Assembly: GCF_009833095.1 (NCBI RefSeq)
Contig: NZ_QRCB01000009.1
Location: forward strand, 164,646 to 228,645
DNA: 64,000 nucleotides
Reading direction: 5' to 3'
Source of the DNA: Nitrosomonas sp. JL21
GTDB lineage: Bacteria; Pseudomonadota; Gammaproteobacteria; Burkholderiales; Nitrosomonadaceae
Shown in pieces: positions 19,825 to 31,385 of this stretch (position 1 is the stretch's first letter; every line of letters starts with the position of its first letter). The position numbers were made by a program, and so were the translations under genes. The notes under the pieces are model-generated. The model ran no database searches, was not told the origin of the DNA, and saw only the letters and a program-made list of their open reading frames with translations.

Positions 19825-19850
19825 AACCGGCCGGAAGCGCTCAGCCGGTT
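19825..19850 (-). terminator. Possible gyrB terminator / hsdR leader hairpin
   Basis: A 7-bp stem AACCGGC / GCCGGTT (arms 19825-19831 and 19844-19850) lies between gyrB and hsdR. Read on the minus strand it is followed within about 12 bases by a run of five T. It could end gyrB transcription before the restriction operon. Confidence 0.4.
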
Positions 19851-19957
19851 TTCACAATCCGCTCATCTCTCTTTCTGGCGTATAAAAATGATCCACCAGA
19901 TGCAAACCATTTCGAAGTACCCTTAATAAGTTTTGCGATCCGACAAAATTGAAATAT

Positions 19958-23564
<3,607 letters not shown>

Positions 23565-23752
23565 TTATATAAAAATAATAATAATTAAATAATGTCAGCA
23601 AAGTTCATGTATAAATTATGACATCCAATGAATATCAATAAGATAGCATAGATTTGATGTCTGTATGATGACTGTATAAAAACTGGACAAATTGTGGATA
23701 ACTATGGCGATCATTTTTTTACCGTAGTTATGCACAATCTATTCAATCGTTA
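23565..23752. other. oriC: dnaA-dnaN spacer with DnaA boxes; candidate replication origin
   Basis: The 188-base spacer holds a perfect DnaA box TGTGGATAA at 23693-23701 (reverse of TTATCCACA), a second perfect TTATNCACA-type box TTATGCACA at 23728-23736, and a weak one (TTATCAACC) at 23750-23758. Towards dnaN the spacer becomes extremely AT-rich (about 23565-23590), like a DNA-unwinding element. It may be the origin or a DnaA-regulated leader of dnaN. Confidence 0.6.
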
Positions 23753-25129
23753 TCAACCCCTCAAAATGAGTATCAGCGCGTTGAAATCCCGGCTTACGAT
23801 AGGATCGGAAATGCGCAATTCATTGATCTTACGATAACCGTGCAATACTGTCGTGTGATCTCTACCGCCAAAGGCTTCGCCGATATCCGGTAAACTGAGA
23901 GAAGTCAGCTCCTTGGCGATCGCCATGGCCATTTGCCGCGGTCTGGCAACCACTCGTGATCGTTTTTTGGAATACATGTCGGATACTTTGATCTTGTAGT
24001 AATCGGCCACGGTTTTCTGGATGTTTTCGATCGAAATCTGACGGCTTTGCACGGCGAGCAGATCCTTGAGCGCTTCCTTGGCCAGATCCAGCGTGATGTC
24101 CTGGCCGATGAAACGCGAAAAAGCCAGGACGCGCTTCAATGCGCCTTCCAGTTCGCGTACATTGGAGCGTATATGTTTGGCAATGAAAAAGGCCACATTT
24201 TCATCCAGATGGACTTTTTCCAGCTCTGCTTTTTTGAGCAGGATGGCGACCCGCATTTCCAGTTCCGGAGGTTCCACCGCGACAGTCAATCCCCAGCCAA
24301 AACGCGATACCAGCCGTTCTTCGAGACCGGAAATTTCCTTCGGATAGGAATCGCAGGTGATGATGACTTGCTTATGGGTTTCTATTAATGCATTGAAGGC
24401 ATAGAAAAATTCTTCCTGGGTGCGGTTCTTTCCACCGAAAAATTGCACATCGTCGACCAGTAGCAGATCCAATGAATGGTAATACAGCTTGAATTTATCG
24501 AACGCCTTGTGCTGGTAAGCGCTGACCACGTCGGAGACATATTTTTCGGCGTGAACGTAACGGATTTTGGCATGTTTGTTATGTTCATGGACATAATTTC
24601 CGATCGCCTGGATCAGATGCGTTTTTCCCAGCCCAACACCGCCATAGATGAACAATGGGTTGTAGGCGATGCCAGGTGATTCCGCTACTTGAATGGCGCC
24701 CGCCCGCGCCAGTTGATTGGCTTTTCCGGTCACAAAATTCTCAAATGTGAAAGCCGGGTTCAGCCGGGTGGTATTCTTTCGGGCTGCAGGTGGACTCGGG
24801 GCGCTGTTGACCGGTTTAGGAGGGTCGGGTATTTTTACAGGAACCGGTTCGGGCGCGGCTTGTTTGACTTCGGTCGAGTCCGCAAGTTTTAGATGAAATT
24901 GGATATGCTTGGCGAAATAGCCTTGCGCCATCGATTCGATATGCACAATGAAGTTATCCTTCACCCACTGAGAGACGAAACGATTTGGCGCAATCAGCAC
25001 GACTTCACTATCGCTGTTCAGGTCCGAGTCAATCTGCAGTGGCTTGATCCAGGTGTTGAATTGCTGAGCATTCAGTTCTTTCTTGAAATGATCAAGGCAG
25101 GATAACCAGAAGGTTTGAAGTGATTGCAT
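23753..25129 (-). CDS. dnaA: Chromosomal replication initiator DnaA
   Basis: The replication initiator, 458 residues. Domain I (about 1-85, [20 protein letters not shown]), a proline-rich linker (about 90-120), the AAA+ domain with Walker [11 protein letters not shown] and Walker [11 protein letters not shown], and domain IV with the DnaA-box-binding signature [13 protein letters not shown] are all present. The gene upstream on the same strand is panC, 68 bases away, rather than the frequent divergent rpmH neighbour. Confidence 0.98.
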   Translation of the reverse strand: MQSLQTFWLSCLDHFKKELNAQQFNTWIKPLQIDSDLNSDSEVVLIAPNRFVSQWVKDNFIVHIESMAQGYFAKHIQFHLKLADSTEVKQAAPEPVPVKIPDPPKPVNSAPSPPAARKNTTRLNPAFTFENFVTGKANQLARAGAIQVAESPGIAYNPLFIYGGVGLGKTHLIQAIGNYVHEHNKHAKIRYVHAEKYVSDVVSAYQHKAFDKFKLYYHSLDLLLVDDVQFFGGKNRTQEEFFYAFNALIETHKQVIITCDSYPKEISGLEERLVSRFGWGLTVAVEPPELEMRVAILLKKAELEKVHLDENVAFFIAKHIRSNVRELEGALKRVLAFSRFIGQDITLDLAKEALKDLLAVQSRQISIENIQKTVADYYKIKVSDMYSKKRSRVVARPRQMAMAIAKELTSLSLPDIGEAFGGRDHTTVLHGYRKINELRISDPIVSRDFNALILILRG

Positions 25130-25197
25130 AATTTTTTGTTCTTGAGCTGCGTGGTTTTAGAGGAAAACAACCGTACAAGTGAATGTACAAAAAATTT

Positions 25198-26028
25198 TTA
25201 ATCGTCTATTTCTATGTTGTCGATCAAGCGGGTATGGTTCAGCCACGCTGCGCCCAGTATCACCAGTCGAGTGTCGCCCGGGTGAGCTGGCATGAGAGAA
25301 TCCTGTCTTTGGATTCGAATGTAATCGACCTTCCAACCGCGTGTCGCGAGATGCAAAGTAGCATTGTCTTGCAGCGTCAGAAAATCCTGATTGCCGGAAA
25401 TGATGGCTTGTTTGATGTGAAGAAGCGTTTGATACAGATTGCAGGCTTCTGCGCGTTGTTCTTTGTTCAGGTATTGATTGCGGGAGCTCAGCGCCAACCC
25501 ATCCAATGCACGAACGGTTTCGCCGGCGACCACGTCAATCGGCACATTCAATTGGTTGACCATTTCACGTACGATATGCAACTGTTGATAATCCTTTTTA
25601 CCAAAAACCGCAAGATTAGGTTGAATGATATTGAATAATTTCAGTACTATCGTTGCAACACCACGAAAAAAACCTGGACGGAATTCTCCTTCGAGAATAT
25701 CCGCTACAGGGGGTAATGCTAACAAGAATTCTTGCTTCGTAGGGAAAAGAATTTTTTCATCAGGCGCGAAAAGGGTATTGACATCAAGCCCAGCCAGCAG
25801 TTTGCAGTCATTCTCGAAGGTTCGTGGGTAGCGGTCGAAGTCCTCATGCGGCAAAAATTGCAACCGGTTGACGAATATGCTGACCACCACACACTCCGAC
25901 AATTGCCTGGCATGCTTGATCAGCGCCAGATGACCGGCGTGCAGATTGCCCATGGTCGGCACAAAGGCAATGTGCCGTTCGCTGCTCAGGTGTTGGCGCA
26001 GCGATGCAATGTCAGAGAAGATGTTCAC
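25198..26028 (-). CDS. panC: Pantothenate synthetase
   Basis: Joins pantoate and beta-alanine with ATP to make pantothenate, the last step before coenzyme A synthesis. The 276 residues contain the nucleotidyltransferase motif PTMGNLHAGHLALI (HxGH-like), the FGKKDYQQL block and RNQYL. It follows panB by 12 bases on the same strand, so the two form an operon. Its stop lies 68 bases upstream of the dnaA start. Confidence 0.96.
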   Translation of the reverse strand: MNIFSDIASLRQHLSSERHIAFVPTMGNLHAGHLALIKHARQLSECVVVSIFVNRLQFLPHEDFDRYPRTFENDCKLLAGLDVNTLFAPDEKILFPTKQEFLLALPPVADILEGEFRPGFFRGVATIVLKLFNIIQPNLAVFGKKDYQQLHIVREMVNQLNVPIDVVAGETVRALDGLALSSRNQYLNKEQRAEACNLYQTLLHIKQAIISGNQDFLTLQDNATLHLATRGWKVDYIRIQRQDSLMPAHPGDTRLVILGAAWLNHTRLIDNIEIDD

Positions 26029-26040
26029 AGCAGGAAATGA

Positions 26041-26832
26041 TTAAAATTCATGTTCTTGAGCTGGGAATTGGCCGGTTTTGACGGCGCTGACATAGTTGCT
26101 GACGGCTTCCTGTATACTGCCAGCTCCAGCCATGAAGTCTTTAACAAAACGAGGTTTTTTGATGCGGTACAATCCCAGTGCGTCGTGCAACACCAGTACT
26201 TGAGCCGAACAGTCTGCGCCTGCGCCGATGCCGATGGTGGGAATCCGCAATGCATGGGTTATCTTTCTGGCTAGTTTGGCGGGAATGACTTCCATCAAGA
26301 GCATGGCCGCGCCTGCTTTTTCTAAAGTTTTGGCGTCATCCAGCAATTGTTTGGCAGTTTTGTCGGTGCTGCCCTGTAATTTATATCCGCCCAACTGGTG
26401 TATCGATTGCGGCGTCAGGCCGATGTGCGCGCATACCGGAATGCCCCGCTGGGTCAAAAATTGAACAGTATCGGCCATGATTTTTCCACCCTCGATTTTG
26501 ACCATGTGCGCACCAGCGGCAAGAAGCCGGGCGGCATTGTCGAATGCCTGCTGGGGCGATATCTGATAGCTGCCGAAGGGCATGTCGGCGATAATGAATG
26601 CTTTGGTAGAACCTCGCGCGACACACCGCGTGTGATAGAGCATGTCCTCCATGTTGACTGATAACGTCGTGCTCTCGCCCTGCAAAACGTTTCCGAGTGA
26701 ATCGCCGATCAGCAATGCATCGATGCCTGCATTCTCAAGTATGTCGGCAAAAATCGCGTCATAGCAGGTCAATACAGTGAATTTTTCATTGTTCTCGACC
26801 ATTTGTTGCAGTGTCGCCAGTGTAGTTTTCAT
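26041..26832 (-). CDS. panB: 3-methyl-2-oxobutanoate hydroxymethyltransferase
   Basis: Transfers a hydroxymethyl group from methylene-tetrahydrofolate to ketoisovalerate to give ketopantoate. The 263 residues match the family. Motifs include FTVLTCYDAIFA, IDALLIGDSLGNVLQG, MPFGSYQ, CAHIGLTPQS and GIGAGADCSAQVLVLHD. It is the first gene of panB-panC. The spacer upstream to folK is about 400 bases and holds a small plus-strand ORF. Confidence 0.96.
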   Translation of the reverse strand: MKTTLATLQQMVENNEKFTVLTCYDAIFADILENAGIDALLIGDSLGNVLQGESTTLSVNMEDMLYHTRCVARGSTKAFIIADMPFGSYQISPQQAFDNAARLLAAGAHMVKIEGGKIMADTVQFLTQRGIPVCAHIGLTPQSIHQLGGYKLQGSTDKTAKQLLDDAKTLEKAGAAMLLMEVIPAKLARKITHALRIPTIGIGAGADCSAQVLVLHDALGLYRIKKPRFVKDFMAGAGSIQEAVSNYVSAVKTGQFPAQEHEF

Positions 26833-26969
26833 GCTTTTAACAACTCAACTCTGATGTTTGTATGCTTACGAGGTGCCTAGCATTCTATTTTACAGAGCTT
26901 TCATTTAAAATCGCCTTCTTTTTTTGGCAGATAATTGAATAATGGCGTGATTTTTCTCACAGTGAATCG

Positions 26970-26986
26970 ATAACGAAAAACGTTAT
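26970..26986. other. Short hairpin upstream of panB
   Basis: A perfect 6-bp stem ATAACG / CGTTAT with a 5-base A loop lies in the panB upstream region. Its function is unknown. A smaller GTGA/TCAC repeat lies just before it. Confidence 0.25.
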
Positions 26987-27082
26987 GGTTGAGTGTAGGT
27001 TAACGAATGCATTACAAAATGCAGCAAGCGTGGATCATAAGAAACCGGATGTGAGTAATTATTTTTTGAATGGATCACGACT

Positions 27083-27253
27083 ATGAATAAATTGGATCTA
27101 AAAAAGGACGAGGAACTGAAAGCAATCGAATTCAGTAAATTGACAGTGGGAGAAATCTATTCATTCTCGCAATGGATAATGACAGAAGATGATAGCGACT
27201 TGAATCGATATAGATCACAGGCCGATCAATTCATGGCTAAGGATAAGGAATAG
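27083..27253 (+). CDS. Small charged protein, hypothetical (56 aa)
   Basis: An open frame ATG 27083 to TAG 27251 encodes MNKLDLKKDEELKAIEFSKL and continues with TVGEIYSFSQWIMTED and a charged tail ending AKDKE. The composition (many K, E, D, few rare codons) is protein-like and does not arise as the shadow of a longer gene. It overlaps the 3' end of folK by 17 bases in convergent orientation. No clear ribosome-binding site is seen. I do not recognise a family. Confidence 0.4.
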   Translation: MNKLDLKKDEELKAIEFSKLTVGEIYSFSQWIMTEDDSDLNRYRSQADQFMAKDKE

Positions 27254-27740
27254 CGAGCCGCTTGAGCCGTTGGTCATCACATGCCGCGCTCAAGGGCGCA
27301 ATAGGGCCGAGACCCGGAATATCACACTCAGGCGCGATTTCCATCAGTGGCTTGAGTACGAAGCCGCGCTCTACCATACGCGGATGCGGTAAGGTCAATG
27401 CCTTATCATCGCACTGCAGATCAGCATAGATCAGAATGTCCAGATCCAACGTACGCGGCGCGTTCAGGGATTCGCGCACCCGCCCGTGCCGTTGTTCGAT
27501 CGCCAGCAGCGCATGGAGCAGCTCGAGGGGAGCCAGCAGGGTTTCTATGCAGGCGACCGCGTTGATGAAATCCGGTTGATCCAGGCGTCCAACAGGCGCG
27601 CTGCGATATAACGAAGACCGGCCGATCAGGCTTGTATGCGGAAGTTGTGCTAATTCTTCAAAGGCGCCTTGCACCTGATCGATCGGGTTGTCCAGATTGC
27701 TGCCCAGCGCGATGAACGCCCGGTTTGGGGAATTAGTCAT
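27237..27740 (-). CDS. folK: 6-hydroxymethyl-7,8-dihydropterin pyrophosphokinase
   Basis: Activates the pterin for dihydropteroate synthesis in folate biosynthesis. The 167 residues show FIALGSNLDNP, the substrate-binding RTLDLDILIY and the LPHPRMVERGFVL block. It begins 10 bases after the pcnB stop, in the common pcnB-folK order. panB, which often follows folK directly, is separated here by about 400 bases. Confidence 0.95.
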   Translation of the reverse strand: MTNSPNRAFIALGSNLDNPIDQVQGAFEELAQLPHTSLIGRSSLYRSAPVGRLDQPDFINAVACIETLLAPLELLHALLAIEQRHGRVRESLNAPRTLDLDILIYADLQCDDKALTLPHPRMVERGFVLKPLMEIAPECDIPGLGPIAPLSAACDDQRLKRLAIPYP

Positions 27741-27750
27741 GCGGAAGTGA

Positions 27751-29136
27751 TCACGGTTGCGTGTCAGGAATCATCGTATCCGATCCCGGATCGTTGGAAG
27801 GTGACGCCTTTTTACGGCTGCGCCGACGTTTGTTTCGTTTGGGACCGGGTTGGCTGGAGAGCATTTTTTCGCGTTGATCGCCATCGGCGGACAAAAAGGT
27901 TTTCCACCATTCGCCCAATTCGGCATTGAGTTCGCCGCTTTCACAACGCAACATCATGAAATCGAAAGCGGCGCGGAACCGTGGATGCGTCAGCATGCGC
28001 AGCGGTTTGCGCCCGGCGCGCGCTTCAAACCGCGGTTGCATGGTCCATATTTCTTGGATCACGGCATCGAAACGGCGTGGAATCGCGAGCTTATTGCGTT
28101 GAATCGACAGTATCGTGTCGATGGCCTTGAATAACGCCGGTGCTGGTTTTTCACCGCCAGCTTGGAGGGAATTCCAGCGCGACAGCACTTCGTGCCATAA
28201 CAGAATGGCAAACAGAAATCCTGGCGACACCGGTTTGTTCTGCCGGATGCGCTCATCGGTGTTTTTCAATGCGATGGTAATGAAACGCTCGCCCAACGGC
28301 TGCTCCAGAATGACATCGAGCATCGGCAGCAAGCCGTGATGCAATCCCCGGGCGCGCAACTCGACCACGCACGGCAAGGCGTATCCCGACAATAACAATT
28401 TCAGCATTTCGTCGAACAGCCGCGAAGGCGGCACGTTATGCAACAATGGCGCCAGATCGCCGATTGGCTTGGCGGTTTCGGATTCAATTTGCAAGCCCAG
28501 TTTCGATGCCAACCGCACCGCCCTCAGCATGCGCACCGGATCTTCGCGGTAGCGTTGTATGGGATCGCCGATGATGCGCAGTCTCTTGGCCTTGATATCC
28601 TCATAACCTTTCATGTAATCGAGGATTTCTTCTTTGGCGGGATCATAGAACAATGCATTGACCGTGAAATCGCGCCGTGCCGCATCTTCCTCCTGACTTC
28701 CAAACACGTTATCGTGCAACAGCCGGCCATGCTGATCGGTTAACTGTATCGCTACCGGATCATCCTCCTCCGTTGATGAGCCGCGAAACGTCGATACTTC
28801 GACCGTTTCCGCGCCGCACATCACGTGAACTAAGCGGAAACGCCGGCCGATGATGCGCGAGCGGCGGAAAATATGATGAACTTCCTCCGGCGTTGCATTG
28901 GTGGCGATATCGAAATCCTTCGGCGTGAGGCCCAACAGCAGATCGCGCACCGCGCCGCCGACGATATAGGCCGAGAACCCCGCTTGCTGGATCTGAGTGG
29001 CGATTTTCAGTGCGCACGGCGTGATTTGATGACGACGGATGCCATGACGTTTAAAGGGAATCACGGTCAGCGTTGAGGTCGAACTGGAAGCAGGCGTTTT
29101 GCGACTGAATACTTGATGAAGAAATTTACGGATCAT
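27751..29136 (-). CDS. pcnB: Poly(A) polymerase I
   Basis: Adds poly(A) tails to RNA 3' ends and promotes decay. The 461 residues show the nucleotidyltransferase core VGGAVRDLLLG followed by KDFDIATNATPEE, the RRDFTVNALFYDP motif, the RLIGDP-type phrase LRIIGDPIQRYREDPVRMLRA (in two parts) and a long basic C-terminal tail (KRNKRRRSRKK). PcnB is distinguished from the CCA-adding enzyme by this tail and by the folK linkage. Confidence 0.94.
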   Translation of the reverse strand: MIRKFLHQVFSRKTPASSSTSTLTVIPFKRHGIRRHQITPCALKIATQIQQAGFSAYIVGGAVRDLLLGLTPKDFDIATNATPEEVHHIFRRSRIIGRRFRLVHVMCGAETVEVSTFRGSSTEEDDPVAIQLTDQHGRLLHDNVFGSQEEDAARRDFTVNALFYDPAKEEILDYMKGYEDIKAKRLRIIGDPIQRYREDPVRMLRAVRLASKLGLQIESETAKPIGDLAPLLHNVPPSRLFDEMLKLLLSGYALPCVVELRARGLHHGLLPMLDVILEQPLGERFITIALKNTDERIRQNKPVSPGFLFAILLWHEVLSRWNSLQAGGEKPAPALFKAIDTILSIQRNKLAIPRRFDAVIQEIWTMQPRFEARAGRKPLRMLTHPRFRAAFDFMMLRCESGELNAELGEWWKTFLSADGDQREKMLSSQPGPKRNKRRRSRKKASPSNDPGSDTMIPDTQP

Positions 29137-29494
29137 TATGAATTATTGAAATTATCCGGCTTCAATTATACATGGCAATTCATTCTGCATATGTGCGGTA
29201 ATCCATCAAAAAAACTCTGATTCGTCGACTGCATGAGCGAATTTGTTTCGATGCACGATGCACCATTTTCTTGCCTATCGTATTGATAGGTCGAGATTGC
29301 TGCGTTCTGTGCACTGACCGCTTCACCTCGTTTGCGGCGTTAATCACTGTTCGTTAGGAAATTCTGAAAAACGGCTGCGCGCGATTTTAGCGCGTTGACA
29401 TCAAACCCATCATGTTTGATGCCTCGTAAGCTGAGCCTTTTGCTGATCGCGGCTGGCTATTTTTTCAAATTTCCTGGAAGTTCGACCCATTCTG
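29137..29494. other. Spacer between rnpB and pcnB
   Basis: No gene is visible. The stretch holds two small hairpins that could end rnpB transcription on the minus strand: an 8-bp stem CATCAAAC/GTTTGATG at 29399-29421, and a CGCGC/GCGCG stem at about 29379-29395 followed on the minus strand by GTTTTTC. Confidence 0.4.
29399..29421 (-). terminator. Hairpin downstream of rnpB
   Basis: An 8-bp stem CATCAAAC / GTTTGATG with a 7-base loop lies about 75 bases beyond the rnpB 3' end. There is no T-run immediately after it, but a GC-rich stem and GTTTTTC follow on the minus strand. Confidence 0.35.
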
Positions 29495-29793
29495 GGGTGA
29501 AGCTAGCCGATAAGCCGGGTTCTGTCGTGGACAGTCATTCCTCTAGATGCGCAGTTACCCGCGCATTCAAGCAACCTACCCGCAGGCTCTGCGAGCAACA
29601 TCATCGCCTGCCTATTTGGTCTTGCTCCGGATGGAGGTTACCGCGTTTCACCGTAACTCAATACGCTCGTCTCTGTGGCCCTGTTCCTCGCCTCGCGGCG
29701 GACGGTCGTTAGCCGTCATCCTGCTCTGTGGAGCCCGGACTTTCCTCCCCCGCCGTCCGATTGAACAGCGGCAGCGACTGCCTGGCTAACTTC
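29495..29793 (-). ncRNA. rnpB: RNase P RNA (M1 RNA, class A)
   Basis: The catalytic RNA that matures tRNA 5' ends. Read on the minus strand it begins GAAGTTAGCCAGGCAGTCGC, contains the conserved GGAGGAAAGTCCGGGCTCC block, and ends with the conserved segment CGACAGAACCCGGCTTATCG before TAGCTTCAC. The terminal helix pairs GAAGTTAGCC with GGCTAGCTTC. The length of about 299 bases is short but acceptable for a bacterial type A RNA. The ends are inferred from this pairing. A TAGAAT -10 box lies seven bases upstream of the 5' end. Confidence 0.95.
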
Positions 29794-30132
29794 GCCGGTT
29801 ATTCTAGCAACATATTCTAGGCTAGGAGGGATATTTAAGGCGTGGTTTCTATTACACCCTTATTTGTGTGGAATAGGTCCATGATTATATTAATTTTTAG
29901 AAATGATTGCTTACAGGAATGTTCACAGTCATCTCAGGGTTAGAGGAAAGCACAACTTTCCTGCAGAACAAACAGAAATCTTGTCAACGATCTCTGCGTG
30001 TGTCCATGTAGTGCTAATCATGAGAATTCGTTTTGATTCAATAGCGAAAAAATACGTTGTACACAGAGGAGAAACTAACCCGATCAGGAACAGCATTTGG
30101 ACCGGATCAGTTTTCTATAGTGATGCTGTGAT
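29794..30132. other. Spacer upstream of rnpB
   Basis: Apart from the rnpB -10 box I see no gene or RNA here. The 3' end of the exported-protein gene at 30133 faces rnpB on the same strand. Confidence 0.4.
29801..29806 (-). promoter_or_regulatory. -10 box of rnpB
   Basis: TAGAAT on the minus strand ends seven bases before the deduced RNA 5' end at 29793. No good -35 hexamer is seen at 16-18 bases. Confidence 0.45.
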
Positions 30133-30816
30133 TTATTGCTGGGTGGTTGTTGTTCCTATTGTTTCGGCTGCTTCGATATCAGGGGTTGCTGTATCGGGGT
30201 TCACAATGGGCGTTTGGACAATGAGGACGATTGTTTTCATCTCGGTTGCGGTCAGACAGATATTCGGCAATACGCCATGCAATCCGGCGCTCGGAAAGGA
30301 AAAACCCGGAACACCGATTTCCCATACCAGATTAAAACGCTGACTGCGTTTCATATCTTCAAATGATTCACGCCAGGTTTCACTCTCCGATCGCAGGCCA
30401 TAACCCACCCATATTTCACCATCTTCAATGAATTCAGTCACATCGACTGGATTATACGAAATCGAAGTGGGCACGATGGGTTGCAATTTACCGCTGGTAT
30501 ACGACTTAGGCCCGGCATTTTCATGGTTATCATCGATATTCCACCACGAAAAACCATCTGTGAGCCACAGAACATCAGGTTTGCTCTTGAACCGCGCGCC
30601 TACGAAAACATCACCGTTCTTGAAATGATCTTCCGGAGAGATGATCACATGATGATCGAGAATGATTTTGTCAAATCCACCGCGTAACGAAGTTTGAGGA
30701 AAACAGTATTCCGCAGGGGTTGAAAATTTCGTTATTGCGGTGCTATCTGCTTGAGATAACGAGGCATTGAATAAAAGGATACTGATTAAAAATAACTTAC
30801 AGGAAAAGTTTTTCAT
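30133..30816 (-). CDS. Exported protein of unknown function
   Basis: A 227-residue protein with a signal peptide (MKNFSCKLFLISILLFNASLSQA). The body has strand-like segments with the pattern PEDHFKNGDVFVGARFKSKP and IEDGEIWVGYGLRSESETW, two variants of one motif ('D(G/V)..VG(Y/A)..(R)SE') that suggest a repeated beta unit. The C-terminus is threonine-rich (TIGTTTTQQ). It contains two cysteines (one before SLRGG, one near LPNICLTA). I do not recognise a family. It stands alone. Confidence 0.65.
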   Translation of the reverse strand: MKNFSCKLFLISILLFNASLSQADSTAITKFSTPAEYCFPQTSLRGGFDKIILDHHVIISPEDHFKNGDVFVGARFKSKPDVLWLTDGFSWWNIDDNHENAGPKSYTSGKLQPIVPTSISYNPVDVTEFIEDGEIWVGYGLRSESETWRESFEDMKRSQRFNLVWEIGVPGFSFPSAGLHGVLPNICLTATEMKTIVLIVQTPIVNPDTATPDIEAAETIGTTTTQQ

Positions 30817-31385
30817 GAAAGATTCTCTTATTAAAGATTAAATATACGAATTCTACGATAAGTTTGGATGTTAACCGGTGTCGCTTGAACTCAGTGAGAA
30901 TATGATGCGCTTTACTTTCCAGGGTGGCTTTCAGGGAAATTCGCTTGCTTTCCATGTCCTCGATGCATTACGGTATCATTCGGTGTAATCAATGCCCTTA
31001 TGAACCCTTTCGAGTTGGCTTAGAAATACCGATATTCGTATTCACTGGCATCGTACTGTGCAGCCAGCGACAGTGTGGAAAGCTGAAAAAGACAGCAGCG
31101 CGAGAGTTTGCAGAATCAGATGATGCGTGATGCTGGGCGGTGGTTGCATCAATGACTCCATGATCATTCTTTCCTTAAAAAATCAACATTATTGTTGCTT
31201 TTGGTATCACTTTATTTGAGGAAATCCTCAGGTAAGAATACAAAGCTTGTGCTTTGAGAAGATATGCTTATATGCTTTTACCCGCGCATTCTGTTTCAAG
31301 ACCAATAAAAATCAATGCGGCAAATTGCCGCATCAGCCGATCCGAATAGCTTCGGAGTTGACAAAGCCGTACCCATTTTTTCACA
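30817..31385. other. 569-base spacer between divergent genes
   Basis: The spacer should hold both promoters. It includes a TGAGGA/TCCTCA hairpin near 31217 and the 19-base palindrome at 31315-31333. A 68-codon open frame at 30924-31130 has no ribosome-binding site or family resemblance and is not called. Confidence 0.4.
31315..31333. promoter_or_regulatory. 19-bp palindrome shared with 43946-43964
   Basis: ATGCGGCAAATTGCCGCAT is a perfect palindrome around one central base. The 14-mer CGATCCGAATAGCT follows at 31338-31351. The same palindrome, differing only in the central base, and a near-identical 14-mer occur at 43946-43991. It lies 53 bases before the mechanosensitive channel start, so it may be an operator. 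Confidence 0.5.

Noticed and set aside
29395..29789. Two plus-strand open frames of 80-105 codons
   Set aside because: They are antisense to the RNase P RNA, whose conserved sequence explains the whole stretch.
30924..31130. 68-codon open frame in the spacer before the mechanosensitive channel gene
   Set aside because: No ribosome-binding site, no recognisable family and mixed composition. Probably chance.
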